Assembly: GCF_004331345.1 (NCBI RefSeq)
Contig: NZ_SJJZ01000001.1
Location: 2,761,444 to 2,825,443 of the forward strand
From: Kribbella soli
GTDB lineage: Bacteria > Actinomycetota > Actinomycetes > Propionibacteriales > Kribbellaceae
Reading direction: 5' to 3'
Length of the DNA: 64,000 bases
This document shows positions 8,512 through 17,699 of the stretch, one piece after another; positions within the stretch are counted from its first letter, which is position 1, and every line of letters starts with the position of its first letter. The position numbers and the translations under genes were made by a program. Under the pieces are notes generated by a model that worked only from the letters and a program-made list of their open reading frames with translations, had not been told where the DNA came from and did not search any database.

Positions 8512-9896
8512 GGCCTGATGTTCTGGTTCCGGCGGAACACGTTGTCCGGGTCGTACTTCCGCTTGATCTCCAGGAGCTTTGCGTACTTGTCGCCGTACGC
8601 CGCCTGGATCCGGGCCGCGTCGGGTTCGGCCATGCCGTTCACGTAGCTGCCGATGTTGACCATGTGCGGCCGCAGGGCGTCCCAGAACGTCCGCACCCAC
8701 GTACGCTCCGCCTCCAGCGCCTCGAGGACCGGCGTCGTCGCGATCACGAACATCGCGTAGCGCTCGGAGCGCTGCCCGCTGAACGCGGTCGCGTCGTCTG
8801 CGGTCTCGAGGTAGCCATGGTCGAGGTGGTAGAAGAGCGAGACCGACAGCGGCGACGTCTTCCGTGGGAAGTGCTCCATGATCACGTCGATCGCCTCGTC
8901 GGTCAGCGCCTCGAGGTACGTGCCCTTCTCGTAGTGGTACGCCCCCCACGCGTTCGGCTCGTCGAGCAGTTGCTGCACCGCGACGTACGGCATCGGCGTC
9001 GAGAACTCGAACAGCGGCGGCATCGTGCTGCGCAACCGTTCCATCGCCTCGGCGTGCTGCTCGGGCGGCCCGAACCCCACAACCACCAGGGCGTATCCGA
9101 GCTTGAAGTGGTGCTCCTCCGGGACGAACGGCGCCGGCGGCGCGTTCAGGCAGGCGATCATCACGTTGACTTCGCGCGGCAGCGCCGGGATCACCTCGCG
9201 GGCGGCCCGGAACAGTTCGCCGCCCTGCTCCGCGCCCCAGAACGCGATGCCGTAGTTCACGATCGGCCCGGCCGGGTGCAACCGGAACTCGAACTCGGTG
9301 ACCACGCCGAAGTTGCCGCCTCCGCCGCGGACGGCCCAGAACAGGTCCGCGTTCTCGTCCGCCGCCGCGCGCCGGAGGCTGCCGTCCGCGGTGACGATCT
9401 GGACCGACTCCAGGTTGTCGATGCTGAGCCCGTGCAGCCGGGTCAGCAGACCCATGCCGCCGCCGAGCGTCAGCCCGCCGACACCCGTGTGGCTGACGAT
9501 GCCGGCCGGTACGGCGAGACCGTACTCCTGCGTCGCGGCGTCGAGATCCCCGAGCTGCGCACCACCGGCGGCGCGGGCCCGGCGGGCCTCGGGATCCACC
9601 GACACCTGGTTGAGCAGGCTCAAATCGATCATCAGGCCGTCGTCCACCGACGACAGCCCGGCCATGCTGTGCGCGCCGCCGCGGACAGCGACCTCCAAGC
9701 CTTCGGCGACCGCATAGCGGACGGCGGCCTGCACATCCGCGGCCGACCGTGGCCGCACGATCACCGCCGGATGCCGGTCGTGCTCGGCGTTCCAGAGCCG
9801 CCGTGCCTCGTCGTACCCGTCCTCGCCCGGCCGGAGTGCCAGCCCCTCCAGGGCCGCGCGTAACGCGTCGAATCCGGTTTCCGCAAGCTGAGTCAT
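8508..9896 (-). CDS. FAD-linked oxidoreductase (berberine bridge/PCMH type), probably monocovalent
   Basis: 462 residues. The N-terminal PCMH FAD domain has RPRSAADVQAAVRYA and RGGAHS, whose histidine (residue 76) is the usual covalent FAD site. The second attachment cysteine of bicovalent relatives is replaced: the equivalent loop reads VSHTGVGGLTLGGG, so a single histidyl link is expected. The C-terminal BBE segment YDPDNVFRRNQNI is present. Such enzymes oxidise sugars, alcohols or aromatic natural products; the substrate here is unknown. No signal peptide is obvious. GGGGAAG precedes the ATG. Confidence 0.85.
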   Translation of the reverse strand: MTQLAETGFDALRAALEGLALRPGEDGYDEARRLWNAEHDRHPAVIVRPRSAADVQAAVRYAVAEGLEVAVRGGAHSMAGLSSVDDGLMIDLSLLNQVSVDPEARRARAAGGAQLGDLDAATQEYGLAVPAGIVSHTGVGGLTLGGGMGLLTRLHGLSIDNLESVQIVTADGSLRRAAADENADLFWAVRGGGGNFGVVTEFEFRLHPAGPIVNYGIAFWGAEQGGELFRAAREVIPALPREVNVMIACLNAPPAPFVPEEHHFKLGYALVVVGFGPPEQHAEAMERLRSTMPPLFEFSTPMPYVAVQQLLDEPNAWGAYHYEKGTYLEALTDEAIDVIMEHFPRKTSPLSVSLFYHLDHGYLETADDATAFSGQRSERYAMFVIATTPVLEALEAERTWVRTFWDALRPHMVNIGSYVNGMAEPDAARIQAAYGDKYAKLLEIKRKYDPDNVFRRNQNIRP

Positions 9897-10010
9897 TGCT
9901 TCCCCTCCCCGATGTGGTGTCTCCAGTCAGCCTCCAGAGGCAAGGGTTTGTCCACAAGGGAACGGATTCCCGTTTGGGCGGGAACTTCGGTGGGTGTCAG
10001 ACTCGACGGC

Positions 10011-11216
10011 GTGAGTGACCAGGAAATCCTGCGGTTGTTACCGATCACGGCCGCGGTCGTTGCCGTGCGCGACGATCGCGCGGACGCGCACCTGGCCCAG
10101 CTGGGTGCGTACGACGAGCGCGACCAGGCGCAGGTGGATCGTTGCGTGCAGGCGTTCCTCACCGGTCTGCTCCGCACCGCCTGGGAGCGCGGCTGGGCGC
10201 CGATCGACGTGGTCCAGCACGGCCGCCGCACGCTGGATGCCGGCGTCGAGCCGTTGCTGCTGGCTGCGATCTCGGCCGAACACCGCGGGTACCGGCCCGC
10301 CACGATCGACTCTCGCTGGCTCGGCCAACTGACAGATCTCGGCGTGCCGCAGCCCTTCACCGAGTTGAGCCTGACCGCCTGGGCGGCCGGTGCCCGCGTC
10401 GGCCGCTACCTCACGCTGCATCACGCCCTGTCCCTGGCAGGCTTCCTCCAGACCCTGCCGGTCCTGGCTCGGCTCTATCCGCTACCCGGTACGACGGTCC
10501 GCCGTACGCAGCCCGCCGTACCGGCGAACGGGAAGATGCTCGCGCGGATCCGCGGCCTGCTGGCGAAGGCGGAGGCGACCGAGTTCCCGGATGAGGCGGA
10601 AGCGCTGTCCGGTAAGGCGCAGGAGCTGATGGCGAAGTTCTCCTTGGACAGTGCGTTGGTGGAGGCGGAGGTGGAGATCCCGGACGATTCCGCTGGCCGC
10701 CGGTTGTGGGTCGAGACGCCGTATGTCTCGGCCAAGGCGCAGTTGGTCGGCGCGGTGGCGGCGGCGAATCGGTGCCGCACCGTCGTGATCGACGAACTGG
10801 CCGTCGTCACCATCGTCGGCGCCGAGGTGGACCTGCAGCACACCGAGATCCTCAGCACCTCCCTGCTGGTGCAGGCGAACCGCGCGATGCTTGCTGCAGG
10901 CAAACACATCGGCCATCGGGGCGAGTCCCGGACGCGATCGTTCCGGCAGTCGTTCCTGATGGCCTACGCGCAGCGGATCGGCGAGCGCTTGGAGCAGACC
11001 GCGGCGGCGACCCAGGCCGCCGTACCCGAAGCGGCTGCGGACCGTCTCCTGCCGGTGCTCGCCAAGCGGGAGGAGCAGGTCGACGCGCTGTTCGCCCAGC
11101 TGTTCCCGAACACGACCACCCGGCGGACCCGGATCACCAACGGCGCGGGGTGGAACGCGGGCGTGACCGCTGCCGACCAGGCCCAGCTCGAGGCCCGCCG
11201 GCAGGTACGCCGGTGA
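10011..11216 (+). CDS. DUF2786-domain protein
   Basis: 401 residues from GTG 10011. The frame is open to 9912 but the extra 33 residues look non-coding, and a -10-like CAGACT ends seven bases before this GTG. The middle carries the DUF2786 signature MLARIRGLLAKAEATEFPDEAEALSGKAQ split around residues 175-205, followed by a domain with VAAANRCRTVVID. The function of DUF2786 proteins is not established. Codon 10 is a rare TTA. The stop overlaps the next gene in a GTGA junction, so the two are co-translated. Confidence 0.72.
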   Translation: MSDQEILRLLPITAAVVAVRDDRADAHLAQLGAYDERDQAQVDRCVQAFLTGLLRTAWERGWAPIDVVQHGRRTLDAGVEPLLLAAISAEHRGYRPATIDSRWLGQLTDLGVPQPFTELSLTAWAAGARVGRYLTLHHALSLAGFLQTLPVLARLYPLPGTTVRRTQPAVPANGKMLARIRGLLAKAEATEFPDEAEALSGKAQELMAKFSLDSALVEAEVEIPDDSAGRRLWVETPYVSAKAQLVGAVAAANRCRTVVIDELAVVTIVGAEVDLQHTEILSTSLLVQANRAMLAAGKHIGHRGESRTRSFRQSFLMAYAQRIGERLEQTAAATQAAVPEAAADRLLPVLAKREEQVDALFAQLFPNTTTRRTRITNGAGWNAGVTAADQAQLEARRQVRR

Positions 11217-11731
11217 GGATCGAGGAGACCGGAATCCCCGGCGTACTGCGGATCCAGCTGGAGGTGCAGCCGAACGACGACGGATGGTTCAAGGAGAACT
11301 TCCATCACGGGAAGCTGGCCGAGCTCGGGATGGAGGTTGTGCAGCACAACGTCGCGTACTTCGAAGCGGCCGGCATCGTCCGCGGGATCCACGCCGAGCC
11401 CTGGGACAAGTACCTGTCGCCGTCGTCCGGACGGGTGTTCGCCGCGATCGTCGACCTCCGCTCCGGTGACGGCTTCGGCCAGGTGGAGACGTTCGAGCTC
11501 GGTACGTCGGACGCGCTCTACGTGCCCCGTGGTGTCGGGAACTCGTTCTGCACGCTGACGTCGCACACGACCTACAACTTCCTGGTGAACGAGCACTGGT
11601 CGCCGGAGCGGGTGGCCGTGGACCTGTTCGATCCGGAGCTGGCGATCGCGTGGCCGCTCGAGCAGCTCAAGTACACCGAGCGCGACGCCGGGAACCCTTC
11701 GCTGGAAGAGCTCAGGAGGCAGCGGGCCTGA
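11213..11731 (+). CDS. rmlC: RmlC-like dTDP-4-keto-6-deoxysugar 3,5- (or 5-) epimerase
   Basis: 172 residues starting at GTG 11213. FKENFHHGKL, NVAYFEAAGIVRGIHAEPWDK (catalytic His60 in RGIH) and YVPRGVGNSF fit the dTDP-4-dehydrorhamnose 3,5-epimerase family, which acts in deoxysugar biosynthesis. The usual AHGF after the proline loop is GNSF here, as in some one-carbon epimerases, so the exact regiochemistry is open. No rmlA, rmlB or rmlD lies nearby. It is coupled to the DUF2786 gene and overlaps the convergent tetR by 20 bases. Confidence 0.78.
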   Translation: MRIEETGIPGVLRIQLEVQPNDDGWFKENFHHGKLAELGMEVVQHNVAYFEAAGIVRGIHAEPWDKYLSPSSGRVFAAIVDLRSGDGFGQVETFELGTSDALYVPRGVGNSFCTLTSHTTYNFLVNEHWSPERVAVDLFDPELAIAWPLEQLKYTERDAGNPSLEELRRQRA

Positions 11732-12290
11732 GCCCGCAGAGCACGATGTCGAGCAGGCGGTGGGCCTGCTCGGGCGCGATGTCGCGGCCCATGTTGATCC
11801 CGCCGACGAGCCGCAGGACGTCCATCAGCTCCAGATCGGCCCGAACCTCGCCGGCCGCCTTCGCCTTGTCCAGCAGAAGATGTCCGGCCTCCTGCACGTT
11901 CGCCTTGCAGATCTGGAAGAACGGCGATTCCTTGCCCAGCTCAACGGTCAGTTCACTGGCCAGGCTGCCCTTGGACAGTCCGTACCCGAGGAAGCTGCGC
12001 AGCCACGCCGCCAGCGCGTCGAACGGCGCCAGCTCCCGGTCGAAGTCGTACGCACGGTCGCAGACGGACTGGATCTCCTCCACGTAAACGGCCTCGAGCA
12101 GTGCGGTCCGGCTGGGGAACCGGCGGTACAGCGTGCCGATGCCGACGCCGGCCCGGCGGGCGATCTCCTCGAGTGAAGTGTCGGTGCCGTGCTTGGCGAA
12201 CGTCTCCCGGGCGGCCGTCACCAGGCGGTCGTAGTTCCGGGCCGCGTCCGCACGGGTCGGACGTGCGCACGGCAAGGGTTGTGGCGCCAT
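11712..12290 (-). CDS. TetR-family repressor of the adjacent exporter
   Basis: 192 residues from ATG 12290, selected because AGGAGG lies just upstream; the open frame continues further but crosses the promoter. The HTH is in TSLEEIARRAGVGIGTLY plus RRFPSR (about residues 36-60). The C-terminal ligand domain is typical TetR. It is divergent from a drug-type MFS gene, and two CGGAG-N5-CTCCG palindromes lie between them, so it most likely represses itself and the exporter until a ligand binds. Confidence 0.88.
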   Translation of the reverse strand: MAPQPLPCARPTRADAARNYDRLVTAARETFAKHGTDTSLEEIARRAGVGIGTLYRRFPSRTALLEAVYVEEIQSVCDRAYDFDRELAPFDALAAWLRSFLGYGLSKGSLASELTVELGKESPFFQICKANVQEAGHLLLDKAKAAGEVRADLELMDVLRLVGGINMGRDIAPEQAHRLLDIVLCGLRPAAS

Positions 12291-12323
12291 CCAGCCTCCT
12301 CGCAGATCCGCCAAACATATCGC

Positions 12324-12370
12324 TTGCAAAGCGGAGGATGCCTCCGTATCGTATCCGGAGGAGCGCTCCG
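12324..12370 (+). promoter_or_regulatory. MFS promoter with two TetR operators
   Basis: TTGCAA (12324-12329) and TATCGT (12347-12352) are 17 bases apart. The palindrome CGGAG-GATGC-CTCCG (12332-12346) fills the spacer. A second, CGGAG-GAGCG-CTCCG (12356-12370), lies just downstream of the -10. Centres are 24 bases apart. Both share the form CGGAG-N5-CTCCG, the best candidates for binding by the divergent TetR protein. Confidence 0.72.
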
Positions 12371-12411
12371 CTTTCTGTCTCAACTGTAGCCCCTCTGGGG
12401 TAAGGAGCAAT

Positions 12412-13890
12412 ATGTCGGCAACATCCGCGGCGCCGGCCGGCGCCACCTCGGGCACGCCTGCGCGGCGGCCGGGGATCGTGCTCGCGGTCATCCTGGTCAC
12501 CCAGTTGATGGTGATCCTCGACGCGACCGTCGTGAACATCGCAATGCCTCACATCCAGCAGGCCCTGCACTTCAGCCCGTCCAGCCTGTCGTGGGTGCAG
12601 AACGCCTACGCGCTCGCGTTCGGCGGCCTGCTCCTGCTCGGCGCCCGTGCCGGTGACCTGCTCGGTCGCCGCCGGGTGTTCCTCACCGGCGTCAGCGTCT
12701 TCACGCTCGCCTCGTTGCTCGGAGGCCTCGCGCCGAGCGCCGAATTACTGCTCGCCGCCCGCGTTCTGCAAGGCATCGGCGGTGCGATCGCGGCGCCGGC
12801 GGCCCTGACGCTGCTGATGCTCACGTACCGCGAAGGTCCCGAGCGGATGAAGGCACTCGGCTACTACAGCCTGATCTCGTCCGGCGGCGGCAGCGTCGGC
12901 CTGGTGCTCGGGGGCATGCTGACCGACTGGGCGTCGTGGCGCTGGGGCCTGTTCATCAACGTGCCCATCGGTGTGGCGCTGATCCTGACGGCCCGCCAGG
13001 TGCTGACCGAGACCGAGCCTGAGACCGGCCGGTTCGACGTGGCCGGGGCGGTCACCTCGACCCTCGGAATCACGTCGCTCGTCTACGGCTTCATCCGGGT
13101 GGCAGAGAAGGGCTGGACCGCCACCGAGGTCCTGGTGGCGTTCGCCGCGGGCGTGGTGCTGCTGGTCTCGTTCGTGCTGATCGAGCGCCGCGTCAGCCAC
13201 CCGATCGTGCCACTGCGGCTGTTCCGGTCGGCGACCCGGACGGCGTCGTACCTGACCATGCTGCTGATCGTCGGGACGATGTTCGGGATGTTCTTCTTCC
13301 TCACGCAGTACCTGCAGGGAGTGCTCGGGCTCAAGCCGTTCGCAGCGGGCCTGGCGTTCCTGCCACTGACGGGTCTGCTCTTCGCCCAGTCGCGAGTGGT
13401 GCCGAAGCTGATTGCCCGGATCGACGGCGCGAAACTGATGCTGGCCGGCTCGACACTGGTCACGCTCGGGACGATCTGGCTGACTCGGCTGGACTCGCAC
13501 AGCACCTACCTGCACGACGTCGTCGGTCCGCTGCTGCTGTTCGGCGCGGGCGCCGGGATGATCTTCATCCCGCTCGTCGGCCGGGCCATCTCGGGCGTCG
13601 CACCGGAGGACTCAGGTGCCGCGTCCGGCATGCTGAACGTGGTCCAGCAGGTCGGCGGCGCGCTCGGCCTGGGCATCCTGGTCACGATCTTCGGTACGGC
13701 GAGCCGCAACTCGACGTCGACGATCCCCCGGGAGGTGCTGGTCGACGGCGTCCACGCCGCGTTCGTCGGATCGCTGGTCTACGCGGCGGTGAGCCTGGCG
13801 ATGATCGTGTTCACGGTCCAGCCGTGGAAGTGGTTCCGCGGCAAGCCCGAGCTCGTCGAGACCCCGGTCGTCGTGGACTCACACGTCTGA
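12412..13890 (+). CDS. DHA2-family MFS drug exporter (14 TM, EmrB/QacA type)
   Basis: 492 residues with about 14 hydrophobic segments. The EmrB/QacA start VTQLMVILDATVVNIAMP and motif A-like GARAGDLLGRRRVF (about 77-90) are clear, as is an antiporter-type motif C around VGLVLGG. Members expel lipophilic or cationic drugs using the proton gradient. The gene begins with AAGGAG before ATG 12412 and is controlled by the TetR operators at 12332-12370. It ends 12 bases inside the convergent acetyltransferase gene. Confidence 0.9.
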   Translation: MSATSAAPAGATSGTPARRPGIVLAVILVTQLMVILDATVVNIAMPHIQQALHFSPSSLSWVQNAYALAFGGLLLLGARAGDLLGRRRVFLTGVSVFTLASLLGGLAPSAELLLAARVLQGIGGAIAAPAALTLLMLTYREGPERMKALGYYSLISSGGGSVGLVLGGMLTDWASWRWGLFINVPIGVALILTARQVLTETEPETGRFDVAGAVTSTLGITSLVYGFIRVAEKGWTATEVLVAFAAGVVLLVSFVLIERRVSHPIVPLRLFRSATRTASYLTMLLIVGTMFGMFFFLTQYLQGVLGLKPFAAGLAFLPLTGLLFAQSRVVPKLIARIDGAKLMLAGSTLVTLGTIWLTRLDSHSTYLHDVVGPLLLFGAGAGMIFIPLVGRAISGVAPEDSGAASGMLNVVQQVGGALGLGILVTIFGTASRNSTSTIPREVLVDGVHAAFVGSLVYAAVSLAMIVFTVQPWKWFRGKPELVETPVVVDSHV

Positions 13891-14859
13891 CGGGATGGGC
13901 AGCGCGTAGCTGGTGAACTTGTTGTGAGTGGTGAAACCGAGGTTCTCGTACAGGCCGAGCGCACCGGTCGGGTTGTCGGCGTCGACGCCGAGCGCAGCCC
14001 GCTGGTATCCGGCCTGTGCGGCCTCGGCCAGCACCTTCGCGATCGCTCCGCGGGCCAGACCGCGGCCGCGGTACGCGCGCCGCGTGCCGACCTGGCCGAT
14101 GTACAGCTCCCGGACCCCGGTCGCTTCGGTGTCCGCCTCCCACTCGTAGCCGTTGACGTACGCCGCGACGGTCTCACCGTCCAGCACCAGGTATGACTGC
14201 GCGCCACGGAACGCCCGCGATCCGACGTTCCGGGATCGCCAGACCGCCGGGTCCGGCGGCGCCCAGCCCCAGTGGTCGGAGAAGGCCTCGAAGTGGGCCA
14301 GCCGCAAAGCTTCCTCGTACGACGGGTCGTACGACGTCAGCCGCAGTCCGTCGGCGATCGACGCTTCGGGCACCGGCTGGTCGAGCGGCCGCCGCATGTC
14401 GAAGAAGAACCGCTCGGCCTTGAAGTCCAGGCTCTCCAGCAGGCTGATCGCGCTGACGTTGTTACTGGCCGCGCCGACGCCGACCTGGCCGGGAAAGTCT
14501 GGGTGGGTGGCGGCGTGCAGTTCGCCGGCGCGCTTGATCAGCCAGCGCATCAGCGTCGTACCCAGGCCGCGCCGGCGCCACTCCGGATCGATGGTGCCCC
14601 CGACGTGCACCCGGTCGACGTCCACCACGGACGGCGAGACGTGAACCATGCCGTAGCCGATCATCCGGCCGTCGGCCCACAGGCTGATGGTGTCCTGGGC
14701 GAGGTTGAAGTTCGGGCGGTCCAGCTGCTCGGCGAGATCCTCCGCGCTGAAGTGCTCGCCCTCCTGGTCGACCTTCTCCGCGGCAGCCGTCAACACCGCC
14801 CACGCCTCGACGTCGGCCTTCTCCATCGGACGCGCTTCGATCCCCTCCGGCCAGCTCAT
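13879..14859 (-). CDS. Tandem GNAT-domain N-acetyltransferase
   Basis: 326 residues containing two GNAT folds. The first (about 8-160) has the acetyl-CoA loop RRRGLGTTLM; the second (about 170-320) has RRAYRGRGLARGAI and the ending LGLYENLGF. The tandem layout is like mycothiol synthase (MshD) and similar actinobacterial proteins in which often only one domain is active. The sequence is not close enough for me to call it MshD. It follows no obvious operon partner; the esterase gene starts 36 bases downstream on the same strand. Confidence 0.78.
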   Translation of the reverse strand: MSWPEGIEARPMEKADVEAWAVLTAAAEKVDQEGEHFSAEDLAEQLDRPNFNLAQDTISLWADGRMIGYGMVHVSPSVVDVDRVHVGGTIDPEWRRRGLGTTLMRWLIKRAGELHAATHPDFPGQVGVGAASNNVSAISLLESLDFKAERFFFDMRRPLDQPVPEASIADGLRLTSYDPSYEEALRLAHFEAFSDHWGWAPPDPAVWRSRNVGSRAFRGAQSYLVLDGETVAAYVNGYEWEADTEATGVRELYIGQVGTRRAYRGRGLARGAIAKVLAEAAQAGYQRAALGVDADNPTGALGLYENLGFTTHNKFTSYALPIPSDV

Positions 14860-14895
14860 GCGTCGAAGGTACGACGTTCGCGCCGTGACGGCACG

Positions 14896-15936
14896 TCAAT
14901 TAGTCAGTTGCTCGGCCAGCCAGCGCACCGCCATCGGGTAGCGGTACTCGATGCCGCCATGGGTGCCCTCGAACAGCTCGAAGTGGATCCGCTCGTCCGC
15001 GAGGCCGGTTTCCCGCGCAGCGCGGTGGAACGCGGTCGCGCCGAGATCCAGGTAGTACTCGTCCTGTCTGCCCGCGTCGATCCACACCGCGCGCAGCGAT
15101 CGCAGCGCGTCGGCGTACTGCGGCTCCTTCACCATCTCGACCGGGTCGCGGGACAGCCAGCGCGTCCAGATCTCCGGGACGATCGCGCCGAGGTCGTCGA
15201 ACGGCAGCAGTACGGTGCCGTCGGGCTCAGCGGAGTACGCCGACGCGTAGCCGTACATCTCCAGCAGGTGCAGGTCCTCGTTGGTGGTCCGACCGGTCTT
15301 CGTCGCGAGCACCTCGAAGTACTTCTCGTAGCTGCCGTCGTACTTGTCCCGCAGCGTCCGCGCACGCTCCGGGAACTCCGGCCGGTAGCAGACGTCGAAG
15401 AGCGCGTCCCCGGCGTGCGTTGCGAGTGCCCCGAACACGTCGGGACGCAGCAGCGGCGTCACCATCGCGGTGTAGCCACCGCTCGACTTGCCGGTGACCG
15501 CCCGGTGATCGCGGTCCGGGATGGTCCGGTACGTCGCATCGACCCACGGCACGATCTCGTCGCACAGATACGACTGGTACTGCCCCGTCCCGGGGGAGTC
15601 GAGGCACTGGCTGCCGCCGTACTTCGTCCATGAGTCGACGAACACCACGACGGCCCGCGGCACGCTCTCGTCCTGGAACATCGCGTCCAGCAACTCCGGG
15701 TACGGCTGCCGGAACGGGACCCGGTTGAACCACATACCGACGTGGCCGGTGTAGCCCATCGTCACGTAGATCGACGGGTACCGGTCGGCGGAGTTGTCAG
15801 GGTCGTCGTACCCCGGCGGCAGGTACACCAGCACCGGCCGCTCGTGCGGATCGCCGAGCGGGTTCCCGCGGAGCAACTCACTCGTGTACGTCGTCTGGTC
15901 CAGACGTCCCTTGAACTCGGCCGACCACGGCAGCAT
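14896..15936 (-). CDS. Esterase of the enterochelin esterase/esterase D family
   Basis: 346 residues of alpha/beta-hydrolase. The nucleophile elbow is TGKSSGGY, with VYLPPGYDDP as the family-typical beginning and GTHGGIEYRYP holding the probable catalytic histidine. The start at 15936 (MLPW) is preferred over 15951 because GGAGG lies directly before it. No signal peptide. It hydrolyses esters; the substrate is unknown and no siderophore genes are nearby. It may be co-transcribed with argS, whose stop lies 15 bases upstream. Confidence 0.8.
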   Translation of the reverse strand: MLPWSAEFKGRLDQTTYTSELLRGNPLGDPHERPVLVYLPPGYDDPDNSADRYPSIYVTMGYTGHVGMWFNRVPFRQPYPELLDAMFQDESVPRAVVVFVDSWTKYGGSQCLDSPGTGQYQSYLCDEIVPWVDATYRTIPDRDHRAVTGKSSGGYTAMVTPLLRPDVFGALATHAGDALFDVCYRPEFPERARTLRDKYDGSYEKYFEVLATKTGRTTNEDLHLLEMYGYASAYSAEPDGTVLLPFDDLGAIVPEIWTRWLSRDPVEMVKEPQYADALRSLRAVWIDAGRQDEYYLDLGATAFHRAARETGLADERIHFELFEGTHGGIEYRYPMAVRWLAEQLTN

Positions 15937-15951
15937 TGGTCCTCCAGTCAT

Positions 15952-17637
15952 TCACATTGCATCAGGGGCCCCGATCCCCACCAGGCCGAGTCCATCCTGC
16001 AACACCTTCCGTGTCGCTGTGCAGAGGGCGATCCGGCTTGCTCTGGTCGCGCCCTCACTGCTCAGCACCGGGCACTGCTCGTAGAAGGTGGAGAGCGCGG
16101 ACGCGACGTCGTACAGGTAGGTGCAGAGTCTGTGCGGCTGGAGCGTCTGCGCGACCTGCTCGACGGTCGCGGCGAAGCCGGTGAGGAGGAGGGCCAGCCG
16201 TTGCTCGGCCGGGTCCTCCAGAGTGGTGACTTCGCCTGCTGACGTGCCGGCCTTGGCGAGCAGCCGGGTGAGCCGGGCGTGCGCGTACTGGAGGTACGGT
16301 CCGGTGTTGCCGGTCATCGCGACCATCCGGTCCAGGTCGAACACGTAGTCGTTACCCCGGTCGCTCGACAGGTCGGCGTACTTGACCGCACCGATCCCTA
16401 CCGCACGAGCGGTCGCGGCCCGGTCGACGCCCTCCCGGCCGGCCAGCAGCCCGTCGGCCCGGGCGACCGCGCTCTCCAGCAGGTCCACGAGCTTGACGGT
16501 GCCGCCCTCCCTTGTTTTGAAGGGCTTTCCGTTCGGCCCGAGCACGGTGCCGAACGAGACGTGTTCCGCCGGCACGCTCCCCGGCAGCCAGCCGGCGGTC
16601 CGCGCGAGCGTGAAGATCATGTCGAAGTGCAAGGCCTGCCGGTGGTCCACGACGTACACGATCCGGTCCGCGTGCAACGTGCTCACCCGATGCCGTACGG
16701 CGGCAAGGTCGGTTGCGCTGTACCCGAATCCACCGTCGGACTTCCGCACGATCACCGGCAGCGGATCGCCGTCGCGACCGAGGAATCCTGGGAGGAAGGC
16801 GCACATCGCCCCGGCGGACTCGGTCAGCAGACCTTGCTGTTCGAGCTCGGCCACGACCCGCGGCAGGTCGTCGTTGTACGCGCTCTCGCCGACGACGTCC
16901 GTCCGCTCGAGGTTGCTGCCGAGCAAGGCGTACACCTTGTCGAAGTCGTCCAGCGACACGTCGACCATGTGCCGCCACATCGCCCGCGTCTCCGGATCGC
17001 CCGACTGCAACGCGACGACCCGCAGCCGAGCCTTGTCCGCAAAGGTGCCGTCGGCATCGAAATGCTTCCGGCTCCGCTCGTAGAGATTCTGCAATCCCTC
17101 CAGATCAAGGGATTCCGCGGAGATCCCTTCCTCGAGCAGCTGCTCGATCATCATCCCGTACTGCGTTCCCCAGTCGCCGACGTGATTTTGCCGGACCACG
17201 TCGTACCCGGCGAACCGGAGCACGTTGCACAACGCGTCGCCGATCACCGTCGACCGGAGATGGCCGACGTGCATCTGCTTCGCGACGTTGGGCTGCGAGT
17301 AGTCGACGACGACGCGCTGACCGTTGCTGCTAAAGGTTTCCGGCTCGTTGACCGCCTTCGCCAGGGTCTCCGGCAGCAAGGTCAGATTGATGAACCCCGG
17401 TCCGGCGATCTCTGGTGTCTGGCACAGGTCCTCGACCTGCAACAAGGCGACCAGGCGCGCGGCGACGTCCCGCGGCGATCGGCCGAGGGCGTTGCCGATC
17501 CGGAGCGCGAGATTGCTCTGGTAGTGGCCGAACTCGGGCTTCGTGCTCGACCGCAGCTCGGGATCGTACGACGTACCGAAGGCGGCCGCTGCGGCAGCGG
17601 ACAGTCTGGTGGACAGGACAGGCAGAACTGCGGACAT
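15952..17637 (-). CDS. argS: Arginyl-tRNA synthetase
   Basis: 561 residues, class I. It charges tRNA-Arg with arginine. HVGH (123-126) is the HIGH box, the second ATP loop is GKPFKTREGG as in the E. coli type, and a DALR anticodon-binding domain ends the protein. ATG 17637 is preferred (AAGGA about ten bases upstream) over a TTG 15 bases earlier. It is not next to lysA-hom-thr genes, the usual actinobacterial argS context known from memory, so it may be a second copy. The 130 bases before it hold an Arg-rich leader ORF and competing hairpins that suggest attenuation by arginine supply. Confidence 0.93.
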   Translation of the reverse strand: MSAVLPVLSTRLSAAAAAAFGTSYDPELRSSTKPEFGHYQSNLALRIGNALGRSPRDVAARLVALLQVEDLCQTPEIAGPGFINLTLLPETLAKAVNEPETFSSNGQRVVVDYSQPNVAKQMHVGHLRSTVIGDALCNVLRFAGYDVVRQNHVGDWGTQYGMMIEQLLEEGISAESLDLEGLQNLYERSRKHFDADGTFADKARLRVVALQSGDPETRAMWRHMVDVSLDDFDKVYALLGSNLERTDVVGESAYNDDLPRVVAELEQQGLLTESAGAMCAFLPGFLGRDGDPLPVIVRKSDGGFGYSATDLAAVRHRVSTLHADRIVYVVDHRQALHFDMIFTLARTAGWLPGSVPAEHVSFGTVLGPNGKPFKTREGGTVKLVDLLESAVARADGLLAGREGVDRAATARAVGIGAVKYADLSSDRGNDYVFDLDRMVAMTGNTGPYLQYAHARLTRLLAKAGTSAGEVTTLEDPAEQRLALLLTGFAATVEQVAQTLQPHRLCTYLYDVASALSTFYEQCPVLSSEGATRASRIALCTATRKVLQDGLGLVGIGAPDAM

Positions 17638-17658
17638 GACGTGGTCCTTCAACAGTGT

Positions 17659-17699
17659 TGTTCAGATTGGCGCGACTGGAACAGGCTGAGGTGTTCAGA
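17659..17699 (-). promoter_or_regulatory. Candidate attenuator: two alternative hairpins before argS
   Basis: On the minus strand TCTGAACA occurs twice (17692-17699, which contains the leader stop codon, and 17659-17666). Between them lies TGTTCCAG (17676-17683), which can pair with either copy (seven pairs, one bulged C) but not both. Loops would be 8 or 10 bases. A ribosome held on the leader would cover the first copy and favour the second hairpin, near the argS ribosome site. Confidence 0.4.
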
